Assembly: GCF_000234095.1 (NCBI RefSeq)
Contig: NZ_JH376799.1
Coordinates: 52,683-116,682, forward strand
DNA from: Centipeda infelix ATCC 43532
GTDB lineage: Bacteria > Bacillota > Negativicutes > Selenomonadales > Selenomonadaceae
Reading direction: 5' to 3'
DNA length: 64,000 nt
Shown: positions 18,347 through 26,993 of the stretch, piece by piece
Layout: the number at the start of each line of letters is the position of its first letter
How positions within the stretch are numbered: the stretch's first letter is position 1
Translations under genes and position numbers: made by a program
The notes under the pieces: generated by a model
Told to the model about the DNA's origin: nothing
The model's input: the letters and a program-made list of their open reading frames with translations, nothing else
Database searches by the model: none

Positions 18347-19059
18347 GCCGTCCCTCCTTTCTGCTCGGCGTCCTTCGTTTCGACGGACGGCTCAGCCTTG
18401 GTCTCAGCCGATTTCTCCGCCGCCTGAGATTTTGCTGCGGCTGCCTTGCCTGCAGCCGCCTTCGCCGTCGCCATTTTTTCTGCCGCATCAGCGGGCACAG
18501 CGGTTTTTTCCGCTGCCGGCTTTGCCGCCTCCGGATTCTCCGCCGCCGCCTTCGCCGCCTCGGCTTTTGTCTTCGCGGCGGCCTCCGCCTTTGCCTTGGC
18601 AGCGGCTTCCTTCTTTGCCTTTTCCTCCGCCGCCTCCACCTCGACCTGCGCGAGGAATTCCTCCAGATCCGCGCGATCCTTGTCCGTCATCGCATCGTGC
18701 GTCATCGTCTCCTTGCTCCACGTCGAGATCGCATATTCCTTGTCCCAGACCAGCGTGTTCACAGGGCAGACCTCCACGCAGAGATTGCAGTAGAGGCAGC
18801 GTCCCGACTTGTGCACATAGGACTTCATATGACGCTTTTTCTTTGCATCCTGTACAATGGTAAGATCGAGTGCCTTGTTCGGGCACGCATTCGCACACAT
18901 CGAACAGCCGATGCAGATGCGCCAGTCCATCGCGAGGTTCCCCCCGCGGAAATTATCCGTCATCGGAAGCTTTTCCTCGGGATAGCAGAAGGTCTCCTTC
19001 TTGCCCCAGAGGTGCTTCCATGTGACGCTCATACCCGTGAGCAATCCTTTACCAAACAT
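18343..19059 (-). CDS. nuoI: NADH-quinone oxidoreductase-like subunit I with a long Ala/Lys/Glu-rich tail
   Basis: Residues 1-~135 are a normal NuoI: two ferredoxin 4Fe-4S motifs, CIGCSMCANACP (49-60) and CLYCNLCVEVCP (88-99), which carry electrons to NuoB. Residues ~139-238 are an added low-complexity tail of Ala, Lys and Glu with a few Pro (for example EAAAKAKAEAAAKTKAEAAK, 151-170). This should be a long charged helix or disordered arm exposed to the cytoplasm. Family members are usually 130-180 residues. The frame stays open and the next gene overlaps the stop by ATGA, so the tail is genuine. It may occupy the place of the missing NuoEFG module, but that is speculation. Confidence 0.93.
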   Translation of the reverse strand: MFGKGLLTGMSVTWKHLWGKKETFCYPEEKLPMTDNFRGGNLAMDWRICIGCSMCANACPNKALDLTIVQDAKKKRHMKSYVHKSGRCLYCNLCVEVCPVNTLVWDKEYAISTWSKETMTHDAMTDKDRADLEEFLAQVEVEAAEEKAKKEAAAKAKAEAAAKTKAEAAKAAAENPEAAKPAAEKTAVPADAAEKMATAKAAAGKAAAAKSQAAEKSAETKAEPSVETKDAEQKGGTA

Positions 19060-19071
19060 GTGAGCACCTCC

Positions 19072-20118
19072 TTAGACGATGCCGAGAAGATACATCCCAA
19101 CGCCCGTCAAAAAGACGTTGAGAATCGAGAGCGGCACGAGCACCTTCCATCCGAAGGTGAGGATCTGATCGACGCGCGTACGTGGGAACGTCCATCGGAA
19201 CCACATGATGAGAAACACCATGAGTACCGCCTTCAGTCCGAACCAGACGAAGCCCGGCAGGAACTCGGGGCCGCTGTAGCCGCCGAGGAAGAACGTTGTC
19301 GCGAGAATCGCCGCCGTCAAGAGGTTCGCGTACTCCGCAAGGAAGAACAGTGCCCAGCGCATACCCGAGTACTCCGTAAAGGGGCCCGCAATGATCTCGG
19401 ACTCGCCCTCCACGAGGTCGAACGGCGTACGGTTCGTCTCTGCGACCGCTGCAATCAGAAAGATGATAAAGGCAAGCGGCTGCATGAAGATGAACCAGCT
19501 TGTCTGCGCCTGCATCTGCACGATGTCGTCCATGCGCAGAGAGCCTGTAATCATGACGACACCGAGCAGCGAAAAGAGCAGCGGTGCCTCATAGCTGAGC
19601 ATCTGCCCGACGATGCGCATGCCGCCGATGAACGAGTATTTATTGTTTGACGCATAGCCACCCATCAGAAACGGCAGAACCGCCTGTCCCGAGACGGCGA
19701 ACAGGAGGAACACGCCCACGTTCACATCGGCGAGCACCGCGCCCGCATCGAACGGGAAGAACGCATAGGCGAGTGCCGCAGGCACAAAGAGCAGTGCGGG
19801 CGAGAGTGCCCAGACCACCTTGTCCGCGCCGGCGGGCATGATGTCCTCCTTGCTCATCAGTTTCAGCATATCCGCAACGGGCTGGAGAAGGCCAAAGCGT
19901 CCCCCGACGCGGTTCGGACCGATCCGCACCTGGATGAACGCACAGATCTTGCGCTCCGCATAGGTAAAGACGATCGCCGCCATTGAGATAATGCCGAGCA
20001 GGAGCGCGATGCCGACAAAGGTCATGACAAGATCAACCACAAACGGAATCGGCACAACACTGTAAACAGCTGCGCGCAGCATGAGCGCAATCGCTCCCAA
20101 GAAAGAAAGTTCCATCAT
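19072..20118 (-). CDS. nuoH: NADH-quinone oxidoreductase-like subunit H
   Basis: 348 residues, eight membrane helices; forms the quinone chamber with NuoB and NuoD. Conserved AERKICAFIQVRIGPNRVG (~54-72) and DLVEGESEIIAGPFTEYSG (~234) are present. The start at 20118 has AAAGGAGG 4 bases upstream; a second ATG follows at once and could equally be used. Twelve bases separate it from both neighbours. Confidence 0.96.
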   Translation of the reverse strand: MMELSFLGAIALMLRAAVYSVVPIPFVVDLVMTFVGIALLLGIISMAAIVFTYAERKICAFIQVRIGPNRVGGRFGLLQPVADMLKLMSKEDIMPAGADKVVWALSPALLFVPAALAYAFFPFDAGAVLADVNVGVFLLFAVSGQAVLPFLMGGYASNNKYSFIGGMRIVGQMLSYEAPLLFSLLGVVMITGSLRMDDIVQMQAQTSWFIFMQPLAFIIFLIAAVAETNRTPFDLVEGESEIIAGPFTEYSGMRWALFFLAEYANLLTAAILATTFFLGGYSGPEFLPGFVWFGLKAVLMVFLIMWFRWTFPRTRVDQILTFGWKVLVPLSILNVFLTGVGMYLLGIV

Positions 20119-20130
20119 TTGCCTCCTTTC

Positions 20131-21231
20131 TCAGCAGTCCACTTCGCCCATGATGGGGTCGATGGATGAATATGCGGCGACCGAGTCACCGATGAACATA
20201 CCGCGGCACATCGCATCCAGCCCCTGCATATTGACGAACGAGGGGCGGCGGATGTGGATGCGGTACGGCTTCGTCGTACCGTCGCTGACAATGTAGAAGC
20301 CAAGCTCGCCGCGCGTGCCCTCCGTACGGCTGAACACCTCGCCCTTCGGCGGCTTGATGACCTTCGGTACTTTTTTCCCCATAAAGTCGCCCTCGGGCAG
20401 ACCATCAATCGCCTGGCGGATGATCTTCGCGCTCTCGGCGATCTCATTCAGCTTCACCATGTAGCGATCCCAGTTGTCGCCGTTCTTGCCCACGGGGATG
20501 TCAAAGTCAAAATCATCGTAGACGCTGTAGCCATCCACCTTGCGCAGGTCAAAGGCAAGCCCCGTCGCCCGCAGGTTCGGTCCCGTCATATTGTAGGACA
20601 GAGCCTGTTCCGTTGTCAGCGGCGATGTCCCCACAATGCGGCGGATAAAGATCTCGTTGCCCGTCAGGAGCTTGTTGTACTCCTCAAGGAAGATCGGCAC
20701 CTCATCGAGAAACGCGCGGATCAGCACCTCCGCCTCGGGTGTGAGATCCTCCTTTACCCCACCAATGCGGATGTAGTGGAAGGTCTGGCGTGCACCGCAG
20801 ACGAGATTGAAGATGTCGAGGATCTTCTCGCGATCGCGGAAGCAGTAGAGCATCCCCGTCGACGCGCCCAGATCGTTTGCAAGTGTCCCGATAAAGATCA
20901 AATGGCTGTTGATGCGGTTCAGCTCCGCCATGATGACGCGAATGTACTCCGCACGCAGCGTGGTCTCGATTCCTGCAAGCTCCTCCACGGCAAGCGCATA
21001 GCCAAAGTTATTGTTCATGGAGGAGATATAGTCCAGGCGGTCCGTATAGGGCAGCCCCTGCGGATACGTCCTGTCCTCGAGCAGCTTTTCGATGCCGCGA
21101 TGGAGATAGCCCATGATCGGTGTCGCCTTGACGATGCGCTCACCGTCGAGTTCGAGCCGCACCTGCAGCACACCGTGCGTCGAGGGATGCTGCGGCCCCA
21201 TGTTAAGCGTGTAGGTCTCGGTTCTCGGCAT
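20131..21231 (-). CDS. nuoD: NADH-quinone oxidoreductase-like 49-kDa subunit D
   Basis: 366 residues; quinone-binding peripheral-arm subunit related to NiFe-hydrogenase large subunits but without metal cysteines. Contains MGPQHPSTHGVLQ (~11), PYTDRLDYISSMNNN (~61) and SVAAYSSIDPIMGEVDC at the C-terminus. Start ATG at 21231 overlaps the nuoC stop (TGATG); a GTG one codon upstream is also open. Separate from nuoC, unlike the fused NuoCD of enterobacteria. Confidence 0.96.
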   Translation of the reverse strand: MPRTETYTLNMGPQHPSTHGVLQVRLELDGERIVKATPIMGYLHRGIEKLLEDRTYPQGLPYTDRLDYISSMNNNFGYALAVEELAGIETTLRAEYIRVIMAELNRINSHLIFIGTLANDLGASTGMLYCFRDREKILDIFNLVCGARQTFHYIRIGGVKEDLTPEAEVLIRAFLDEVPIFLEEYNKLLTGNEIFIRRIVGTSPLTTEQALSYNMTGPNLRATGLAFDLRKVDGYSVYDDFDFDIPVGKNGDNWDRYMVKLNEIAESAKIIRQAIDGLPEGDFMGKKVPKVIKPPKGEVFSRTEGTRGELGFYIVSDGTTKPYRIHIRRPSFVNMQGLDAMCRGMFIGDSVAAYSSIDPIMGEVDC

Positions 21232-21719
21232 CACATTCCCTCCTTCCGAATGCGCGGGATATTGGGGGGCGGTGGCGGGACAAAGTCCTTGCGCAGCGGA
21301 TGTCCAACGAAGTTCTCATGGTGAAAGACGCGCCTGAGATCGGGATGCCCCGTGAACGTAATTCCCATGAGGTCATAGACCTCGCGCTCCTCGAACTCCA
21401 CGCCCGGGAACACTGCCGTTGCCGAGGGAACAACAGGCGCATCGTGCGGCAGTGTCACCTTCACCGTCAGCCAATGCATATGCACGGGGGAAAAGAGATG
21501 GTAGACCATCTCGAAACGATCCTTCCAGTCAACCGCCGTCACATTCTCCATACGCGTCAGCTGCAGATTGCTGTCGTCACGCAGAAAGGTCAGCAGCGCG
21601 ATCAGTTCATCCGCCCCGATATAGAGGGCAGAACGCTCCGTCTCTGCGTCATACTCCGCATTGGAAAAGGCGAGTTTGATTCCGGCGAGGGCATCCGACG
21701 ACACATAATTTTTTTTCAT
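21231..21719 (-). CDS. nuoC: NADH-quinone oxidoreductase-like 30-kDa subunit C
   Basis: 162 residues from the ATG at 21719, which overlaps the nuoB stop by ATGA. The longer frame starting at 21755 lies inside nuoB. The family signature [20 protein letters not shown] (~108-127) and [19 protein letters not shown] are present. Peripheral arm subunit lying against NuoD. Confidence 0.94.
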   Translation of the reverse strand: MKKNYVSSDALAGIKLAFSNAEYDAETERSALYIGADELIALLTFLRDDSNLQLTRMENVTAVDWKDRFEMVYHLFSPVHMHWLTVKVTLPHDAPVVPSATAVFPGVEFEEREVYDLMGITFTGHPDLRRVFHHENFVGHPLRKDFVPPPPPNIPRIRKEGM

Positions 21720-22255
21720 GCGTTCACCGCCTTCTTCTCCGCCTGCTCCGCCCAAAAGGCACGCTCAGCTGCGACGCGCTCCGGATGGAGAATCTTCTCA
21801 CGCAGCTTGAGCATTCCGTCGATCAGTGCCTCGGGACGCGGTGGGCAGCCGGGGATATAAACATCCACGGGCAGGATCTCATCCACGCCCGGCACAACGG
21901 CATACGAATCCGCAAAGGGGCCGCCCGCAATCGTACACGCGCCCATTGCGATCACATATTTCGGCTCGGGCATCTCCTCGTAGAGGCGCACAATCGGATC
22001 TGCCATCTTCCACGTCAGCGTCCCGGCGACGATCAGGAGATCTGCCTGACGAGGACACGGACGGAAGACCTCGTAGCCGAACCGTGCAAGGTCAAACCGC
22101 GCCGTCGCCGTGCTCATCATCTCGATAGCACAGCAGGCAAGCCCCGAGGACAGTGGCCAGATCGAGTTTGCGTGCGCCCAGCGCAGGAGTTCATCCAGCT
22201 TGAGCACGAGGACGTTGTGCCGCAGACTCTCGGGAACGCGCTCCGCTATCTCCAT
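21716..22255 (-). CDS. nuoB: NADH-quinone oxidoreductase-like subunit B
   Basis: 179 residues; carries cluster N2, the last Fe-S centre before quinone. Cysteine ligands in ACCAIEM (~40), GACTIAGG (~105) and PGCPPRPE (~134) are intact. Start at 22255 chosen: AGGGGG sits 7 bases upstream and the frame overlaps the nuoA end by 10 bases; an alternative ATG at 22276 lacks a site. Confidence 0.96.
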   Translation of the reverse strand: MEIAERVPESLRHNVLVLKLDELLRWAHANSIWPLSSGLACCAIEMMSTATARFDLARFGYEVFRPCPRQADLLIVAGTLTWKMADPIVRLYEEMPEPKYVIAMGACTIAGGPFADSYAVVPGVDEILPVDVYIPGCPPRPEALIDGMLKLREKILHPERVAAERAFWAEQAEKKAVNA

Positions 22256-22599
22256 GTCAGATCCCCCTTTCGCCATGCATAGCCGAGCCCAAGTGCAAGG
22301 ATTCCGACAAAGACAAACATCTCAAGCAGCGCGAACAGCCCAAGCATCTGGAACTCCACCGCCCACGGATAGAGAAACACCGTCTCGATGTCAAAGACGA
22401 TGAACAGCAGCGCGTAGAGAAAATACCCCGCGCGGAACTGCACATACGGTGAACCGATCGGATCGACGCCGCACTCGTAGGGAATGTACTTCTGCGGTGA
22501 CGGCTGCTTCGGCTGCAATAGAAATGCAGGACCGAGCGCCATGACGGGGAAAAACAGCGCCACTAGCAAAAATATTCCCAGACTTCCAAACTCTCCCAT
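22246..22599 (-). CDS. nuoA: NADH-quinone oxidoreductase-like subunit A, first gene of the operon
   Basis: 117 residues, three membrane helices, with the conserved YECGVDPIG (~42) and [13 protein letters not shown] (~73) segments. It opens an 11-gene operon in the order ABCDHIJKLMN. nuoE, nuoF and nuoG, which would encode the NADH-oxidising module, are absent from the operon and from its flanks. AGGAGGAC precedes the ATG. A weak candidate promoter, TTGACA (22688-22683) with an AT-rich -10 near 22664, lies upstream; confidence in it is low. Confidence 0.95.
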   Translation of the reverse strand: MGEFGSLGIFLLVALFFPVMALGPAFLLQPKQPSPQKYIPYECGVDPIGSPYVQFRAGYFLYALLFIVFDIETVFLYPWAVEFQMLGLFALLEMFVFVGILALGLGYAWRKGDLTWR

Positions 22600-22719
22600 A
22601 CACAGTCCTCCTTATTAGAAAATAAAATAAATACATAGGAAAAACAAATAATCAGAAACAATAATTGATGGATAAAAAAATATGTCAAATCAAGTGACAC
22701 TAGATAAAATTTATAATCG

Positions 22720-22749
22720 TTGGCAGGTATGATAAAATCTATGTATAAT
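22720..22749 (+). promoter_or_regulatory. Upstream secondary promoter of the U32 gene
   Basis: TTGGCA (22720-22725), 18-bp spacer, TATAAT (22744-22749). Confidence 0.45.
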
Positions 22750-22834
22750 ATACCCGAAAAGCACTTTTTTTACAAGGAGAGTGAGAAAAAAACTTCCATT
22801 TATATTCATTCTTTTTTGCTATTTTCGACATCAT

Positions 22835-22863
22835 TTGAAAGAAAGGGCTTTTCCTGCTATAAT
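22835..22863 (+). promoter_or_regulatory. Main promoter of the U32 gene
   Basis: TTGAAA (22835-22840), 17-bp spacer, TATAAT (22858-22863); transcription from about 22870 leaves a 65-nt leader. Confidence 0.78.
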
Positions 22864-22935
22864 CATAAGCAATATCGGGGAACGCTTCGTTGATTGGAGC
22901 AACAAGTTCTCCAGCCAGAAGGAGTTTTTTACACA

Positions 22936-24882
22936 ATGCTGTTACACCGAAAATCCGTCGAACTGCTTGCCCCGGCGGGCACATGGGATGCCATGACCGC
23001 AGGCATTGCAGCGGGTGCGGATGCCGTCTATCTCGGCGGCAAACATTTCAATATGCGTCTGCACGAGGGCAACTTCAACTTCGATGATGCACGCCTAAAG
23101 GCGGCGGTCGACTACGCGCACACGCACAACGTCGAACTCTACGTGACGCTCAACAACCTCATCAGCAACGAGGAGCTGCCCGCGCTGCGCGAATACCTCG
23201 CCTACCTCAACGAGATCCGTCCCGACGCGATTCTCGTCCAAGACTTCGCCGTACTCGAACTCGTACACGAGATGGGCATCACCGTCCCCCTGCACACCTC
23301 CGTCATGATGAACACACACAACGAACACGCCATCGAAAAGCTCAAGGAGTACGGCATCACGCGCATCGTCGTCGGGCGCGAGATGACGCTCTCCGAACTC
23401 GCGCTTTTTCGCGCACGCACGGGCATCGAAGTCGAGTATTTCATGCACGGCGATATGTGCATCTCAGAGAGCGGTCAGTGCATCCACTCGGGGGTACTCT
23501 TCGGACAGAGCGGCAACCGCGGACGCTGCATGAAGATTTGCCGCTGGCCGTTCGCCCTCCTCGACGAGACGACAGGAGAAGTGCTCGATGCGAACAGCCC
23601 TGGTCCATACAAGCTCGCACTCAAGGATATGTGTATGTACCGCTCCATCCCCGCACTCATTCAGGCGGGGGTCTATTCGTTCAAAATCGAAGGGCGGATG
23701 CGCTCGCCCGAGTTCATCGCGCGGCTCGTCTCCACCTACCGCAAGGCGATTGACGCATACATCGCCGATCCGAACGGCTACACGACGGATGAGGAGGGTT
23801 GGCGTACGCTCTACGACAACCGCGTACGCGACTACACGACGACGTTTGCGTTCGGACAGCCGACCGCCGTCGACATTGGCATGACGGGCGAACGCGAACC
23901 GCGTTTCTTCAGCCAAGCGGTCGAGGAGGCGGGCTTTGCCGACGAGGTGCTGCGCGCCGAGCGTCCGATAGAAAAGGAGAATGCGCCGAGCCGCCACCTC
24001 AGCGTTCGCGTTGGCACGGTCGATGCTGCGCGTGCAGCGGTGGATGCAGGTGCCGATACCGTCTACGTCGGCGGCGAGGCATTCCGCCCCAACCGCCCGT
24101 GGAAGCTCACGGACTACGAGGATCTCGTCCGCTATGCAGCAGGACGCGCACGCGTCGTCGTGAACACACCGCGCACGACCATGCGCCGTGAGTGCGGCGA
24201 ACTCGAACAGTTCTTTGCCGCACTGAACGACATCGGCGTTGACGGCATCATGGTCGGCAACCTCGGCACGCTGAAGCTCGCACGCACGCTCACGAACCTG
24301 CCTGTGCAGGCGGATCATTCGTTCAACATCTTTAACCACCTCGCAATCACCTTTCTCAAGGAGAACGGGCTCACGATGGCGACCGCCTCCTACGAGCTTT
24401 CGTTTCAGCAGCTGCGTCAGATCGTCGAGAACGCTGTGCTGCCCGTTGAGGCAGTCATCCACGGTGCATATGAGTCGATGATCTGCGACTACAATTTCCC
24501 CGCGATGTCGCTGCCGAACTACAGTGACCTTGCCGCTCCGGAGCTTCTGGATCGCCTCTACGCATTTCGCGACGAGGCGGGCGGCGTGCACTCCATCCGC
24601 GTCGACCAGTACGGGCGCAACCACATCTACTTTGCAAAGGATCTCTGTCTCTATCCCTACCTCGAGAAGTTCAACGGACTCGGCTCCTATCGCATCGAGG
24701 CACAGGACTATACGGCGGACGTGACCGCAGAGATCGTCCGCATCTACCGTGCTGCACTCGACCGCCTCGCGGCGGGCAGTGACGGCTTCCGAACGGCGGA
24801 CTTCGACCGCCTCACAGACATTGCGCCGCGCCCCTTGGGCATCGGCACCTACCGTTTCCGCCAGAGCCGCAATTCCATTTAA
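22936..24882 (+). CDS. U32 family peptidase-like protein (RlhA/YdcP length class)
   Basis: 648 residues from the ATG at 22936, with GGAG 11 bases upstream. N-terminal TIM-barrel-like domain starts VELLAPAGTWDAM (~8), followed by the U32 cysteine cluster (MCISESGQCIHSG, then GNRGRCMKICRWPF, ~175-212). A second half (~360-648) repeats the barrel-like pattern. Members of this family in E. coli hydroxylate RNA: RlhA (23S rRNA C2501, ~653 residues) and TrhP (tRNA, ~450 residues). Length favours RlhA, but some Gram-positive relatives were described as collagenases, so substrate is uncertain. Single gene with its own promoters. Confidence 0.88.
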   Translation: MLLHRKSVELLAPAGTWDAMTAGIAAGADAVYLGGKHFNMRLHEGNFNFDDARLKAAVDYAHTHNVELYVTLNNLISNEELPALREYLAYLNEIRPDAILVQDFAVLELVHEMGITVPLHTSVMMNTHNEHAIEKLKEYGITRIVVGREMTLSELALFRARTGIEVEYFMHGDMCISESGQCIHSGVLFGQSGNRGRCMKICRWPFALLDETTGEVLDANSPGPYKLALKDMCMYRSIPALIQAGVYSFKIEGRMRSPEFIARLVSTYRKAIDAYIADPNGYTTDEEGWRTLYDNRVRDYTTTFAFGQPTAVDIGMTGEREPRFFSQAVEEAGFADEVLRAERPIEKENAPSRHLSVRVGTVDAARAAVDAGADTVYVGGEAFRPNRPWKLTDYEDLVRYAAGRARVVVNTPRTTMRRECGELEQFFAALNDIGVDGIMVGNLGTLKLARTLTNLPVQADHSFNIFNHLAITFLKENGLTMATASYELSFQQLRQIVENAVLPVEAVIHGAYESMICDYNFPAMSLPNYSDLAAPELLDRLYAFRDEAGGVHSIRVDQYGRNHIYFAKDLCLYPYLEKFNGLGSYRIEAQDYTADVTAEIVRIYRAALDRLAAGSDGFRTADFDRLTDIAPRPLGIGTYRFRQSRNSI

Positions 24883-24907
24883 CGCTAGGGAAAAATGTGG
24901 CGATGCA

Positions 24908-25065
24908 ATGCTCCTAAGCAAACCCTAGTGAAGCAAGTGAGTAAAGCGTGCGTTCTGCCCCCTGCGGATTTCTTTCGTTCAAGCGCAGCGCGTTTAAGAA
25001 GTCCGCAGGTATTTAGGCAGATAAGCATGCGATCACTTGCGTAACGAGGTGTTTGCGTGGAGCAT
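24908..25065. repeat. Long imperfect inverted repeat after the U32 gene
   Basis: Nested pairing arms: ATGCTCC and GCAAAC (24908-24923) with GTTTGC and GGAGCAT (25051-25065); GCAAGTGA (24933-24940) with TCACTTGC (25033-25040); GCGTGC with GCATGC; TCTGCC with GGCAGA; and CCTGCGGATTTCTT (24961-24974) with AAGAAGTCCGCAGG (24996-25009, one G-T). Together they can form one hairpin about 158 bases long that fills the gap between two plus-strand genes. No coding potential seen. It may be a structured RNA or a miniature element; no second copy was noticed in the window. Confidence 0.65.
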
Positions 25066-25103
25066 GACATGAGTGAATTTTTTGTTACTAGAAAGTATAT
25101 TCC

Positions 25104-26417
25104 ATGGAGACAACTTCCACGAACGAGAACGGATACATCGGCGCAGCCGCCATCCTGGAAAAGAAGAAGAAATACATCATGCCCTGCCTCGGGCATTTCT
25201 ACAGCGAGCCGCGCCAGATCGTGCGCGGCGAGATGCAGTACCTCTACGACAGTGAGGGAAGGAAGTATCTCGACTGCTTTGCGGGTGTCTCCGTCATCAA
25301 CTGCGGACACTGCAATCCCGCGATCAACGCAGCCGTCACGGAGCAGCTGAACACGCTCCAACACGTCTGCAACATCTACCTCACGGAGAACTTCGTCAAC
25401 CTCGCCGAGCAGCTTGCACGCATTACGCCCGGAAAACTCCAAAAGAGCTTCTTCTGCTCCACGGGCACGGAGGCGAACGAGGGGGCGGCACTCCTCGCAC
25501 AGATTGCAACAGGATCAAGTGAGTTCATCGCTCTGCGCGGGGGGCTGCACGGACGCACGAAGCTCACGATGAGCCTCACGGGCATCTCCATGTGGCGCAC
25601 CGATCCAAATCCCGTCGGCGGCATCCACTTTATCAAAAATCCCTACTGCTATCGCTGCCCGCATCAGCATACCCCCGAGGAGTGCGGCATCGACTGTACC
25701 TACGAGCTTGAAGAGACGATCAAGAGTGCCACCTCGGGACGACCTGCCGCATTCATTGCAGAGACCATTCAGGGCAATGCGGGCATCATTGTCCCGCCAA
25801 AGAACTACTTCAAACGCGTCAAGGAGATCCTCGACCACTACGGCGTGCTCTTCATCGCGGACGAAGTACAGACAGGCTTTGCGCGCACGGGCAAAATGTT
25901 TGCCATCGAGCATTTCGAGGTTGCACCCGACATTATGACAATGGCAAAGGCACTCGGCAACGGTGCCCCCATCAGCGCATTCATCGCAACCCCCGAGGTC
26001 GCAGACACCTACACAAAGCCCGGCGCATCGACGCTCGGCGGCAACCCCGTCTCCACAACGGCAGGGCTTCATGTCATCCGCTATATCGAAGAGCATGATC
26101 TCATCGGGAACGCCGAACGGCGTGGAACGCAGCTGCGCGCAGGACTGCGGGAACTCCAGAAACGCCACCCCATCATCGGCGATGTGCGCGGACTCGGACT
26201 GATGGTCGGCGCAGAGTTCGTCCACGCGGACAAATCCCCCGCCGCCGCCGAACTGGATGCCGTGCTCGAAGAGCTGAAGAACCGCGGCTTTATCGTCGGC
26301 AAGAACGGCATCGGACGCAACGTCATGGCGTTTCAGCCGCCGCTCATCATCACCGAGGACAATATCAACGACGTACTGAACGCCGTAGAGCTCGTCCTCA
26401 CAGAGAAAGGACTCTAA
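25104..26417 (+). CDS. Class III PLP-dependent aminotransferase
   Basis: 437 residues. Fold-type I class III aminotransferase: CSTGTEANEGA (~116), GGLHGRTKLTMSLTG (~140), AFIAETIQGNAG (~205), ADEVQTGFARTG (~253, cofactor Asp) and MAKALGNGAPISA (~280, with the presumed PLP lysine). It resembles 4-aminobutyrate, alanine-glyoxylate 2 and ornithine aminotransferases; the amino donor cannot be decided. A cysteine cluster, NPYCYRCPHQHTPEECGIDC (~176-195), is a variation seen in some AGXT2-like members. An in-frame TAG at 25089 forces the start at 25104, although only a weak AGAAAG precedes it. Followed 10 bases later by a phosphoribosyltransferase. Confidence 0.87.
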   Translation: METTSTNENGYIGAAAILEKKKKYIMPCLGHFYSEPRQIVRGEMQYLYDSEGRKYLDCFAGVSVINCGHCNPAINAAVTEQLNTLQHVCNIYLTENFVNLAEQLARITPGKLQKSFFCSTGTEANEGAALLAQIATGSSEFIALRGGLHGRTKLTMSLTGISMWRTDPNPVGGIHFIKNPYCYRCPHQHTPEECGIDCTYELEETIKSATSGRPAAFIAETIQGNAGIIVPPKNYFKRVKEILDHYGVLFIADEVQTGFARTGKMFAIEHFEVAPDIMTMAKALGNGAPISAFIATPEVADTYTKPGASTLGGNPVSTTAGLHVIRYIEEHDLIGNAERRGTQLRAGLRELQKRHPIIGDVRGLGLMVGAEFVHADKSPAAAELDAVLEELKNRGFIVGKNGIGRNVMAFQPPLIITEDNINDVLNAVELVLTEKGL

Positions 26418-26427
26418 AGGGTGCATT

Positions 26428-26979
26428 ATGGCAAAACGATACTACGATCTCACCGTCGCGGGCTGCAAACGCAGCCTCCCCATCCTCAACCTGAGCCACA
26501 GTCTTGCAATTGCCGGCTTCGTCATGCTCGGCGATGTCGAACTCTGCGAAAGCTGTGCGCGTGAACTCGCAAAAAAAGTTCCCGCCGAAGCCGAGATCAT
26601 CATGACCGCCGAGACGAAGGGCATCCCTCTCGCGGCGGAGCTTGCACGGCAGATTGGAATGCCCTACTACATCACAGCACGCAAGTCTGTCAAAGCGTAC
26701 ATGGAAGATCCGATCTGGGTCGAAGATGAATCGATTACGACAATGGGGAAGCAGCGTCTCTACCTCATGCGTTCCGATATCGACCGCATCGCAGGACGCA
26801 AAGTACTCCTCCTCGACGATGTCATCAGTACGGGCGGCTCCATGACGGCACTCAGCAATCTCGCCGAAAAGGCGGGTGCACACGTGATCGGACAGGCAGC
26901 CGTGCTTGCCGAGGGCGATGCAGCAAAGCGCACGGATATTATCTTCCTTGAGGCACTTCCGCTTTTTGAAGCGGAATAG
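26428..26979 (+). CDS. Adenine phosphoribosyltransferase-like protein
   Basis: 183 residues of the type I phosphoribosyltransferase fold, which transfers a base to or from PRPP. The PRPP loop VLLLDDVISTGGSM (~125-138) is intact, and TAETKGIPLAAELA (~53) matches the flexible-loop side of Apt. Start with AAAGGGTG upstream. It lies between an aminotransferase and lgt with short gaps, forming a three-gene operon. It could salvage a purine other than adenine, or act in regulation like PurR or Xpt; the hood region does not settle this. Confidence 0.82.
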   Translation: MAKRYYDLTVAGCKRSLPILNLSHSLAIAGFVMLGDVELCESCARELAKKVPAEAEIIMTAETKGIPLAAELARQIGMPYYITARKSVKAYMEDPIWVEDESITTMGKQRLYLMRSDIDRIAGRKVLLLDDVISTGGSMTALSNLAEKAGAHVIGQAAVLAEGDAAKRTDIIFLEALPLFEAE

Positions 26980-26993
26980 ATCGGCGGCATCTC

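Larger units (their letters stand above)
22600..22935. other. Divergent AT-rich intergenic region between nuoA and the U32 gene
   Basis: 336 bases, far more AT-rich than the flanks, with no credible gene. It holds the nuo leader on the minus strand and two plus-strand promoters for the U32 gene. The near-repeat GATAAAATTTATAAT / GATAAAATCTATGTATAAT (22703-22716 and 22731-22749) may be a regulator site. A 71-codon open frame at 22781 overlaps the U32 gene and lacks a usable start context. Confidence 0.6.

Noticed and set aside
18343-18759. Frameshift or fusion as the reason for the long NuoI tail
   Set aside because: The frame is continuous, ends with an ATGA overlap to nuoJ preceded by a good ribosome binding site, and the composition is a uniform repeat instead of another gene.
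22781-22996. 71-codon plus-strand frame ahead of the U32 gene
   Set aside because: It begins in AT-rich promoter DNA, covers the main promoter and overlaps the U32 start; no homology pattern.
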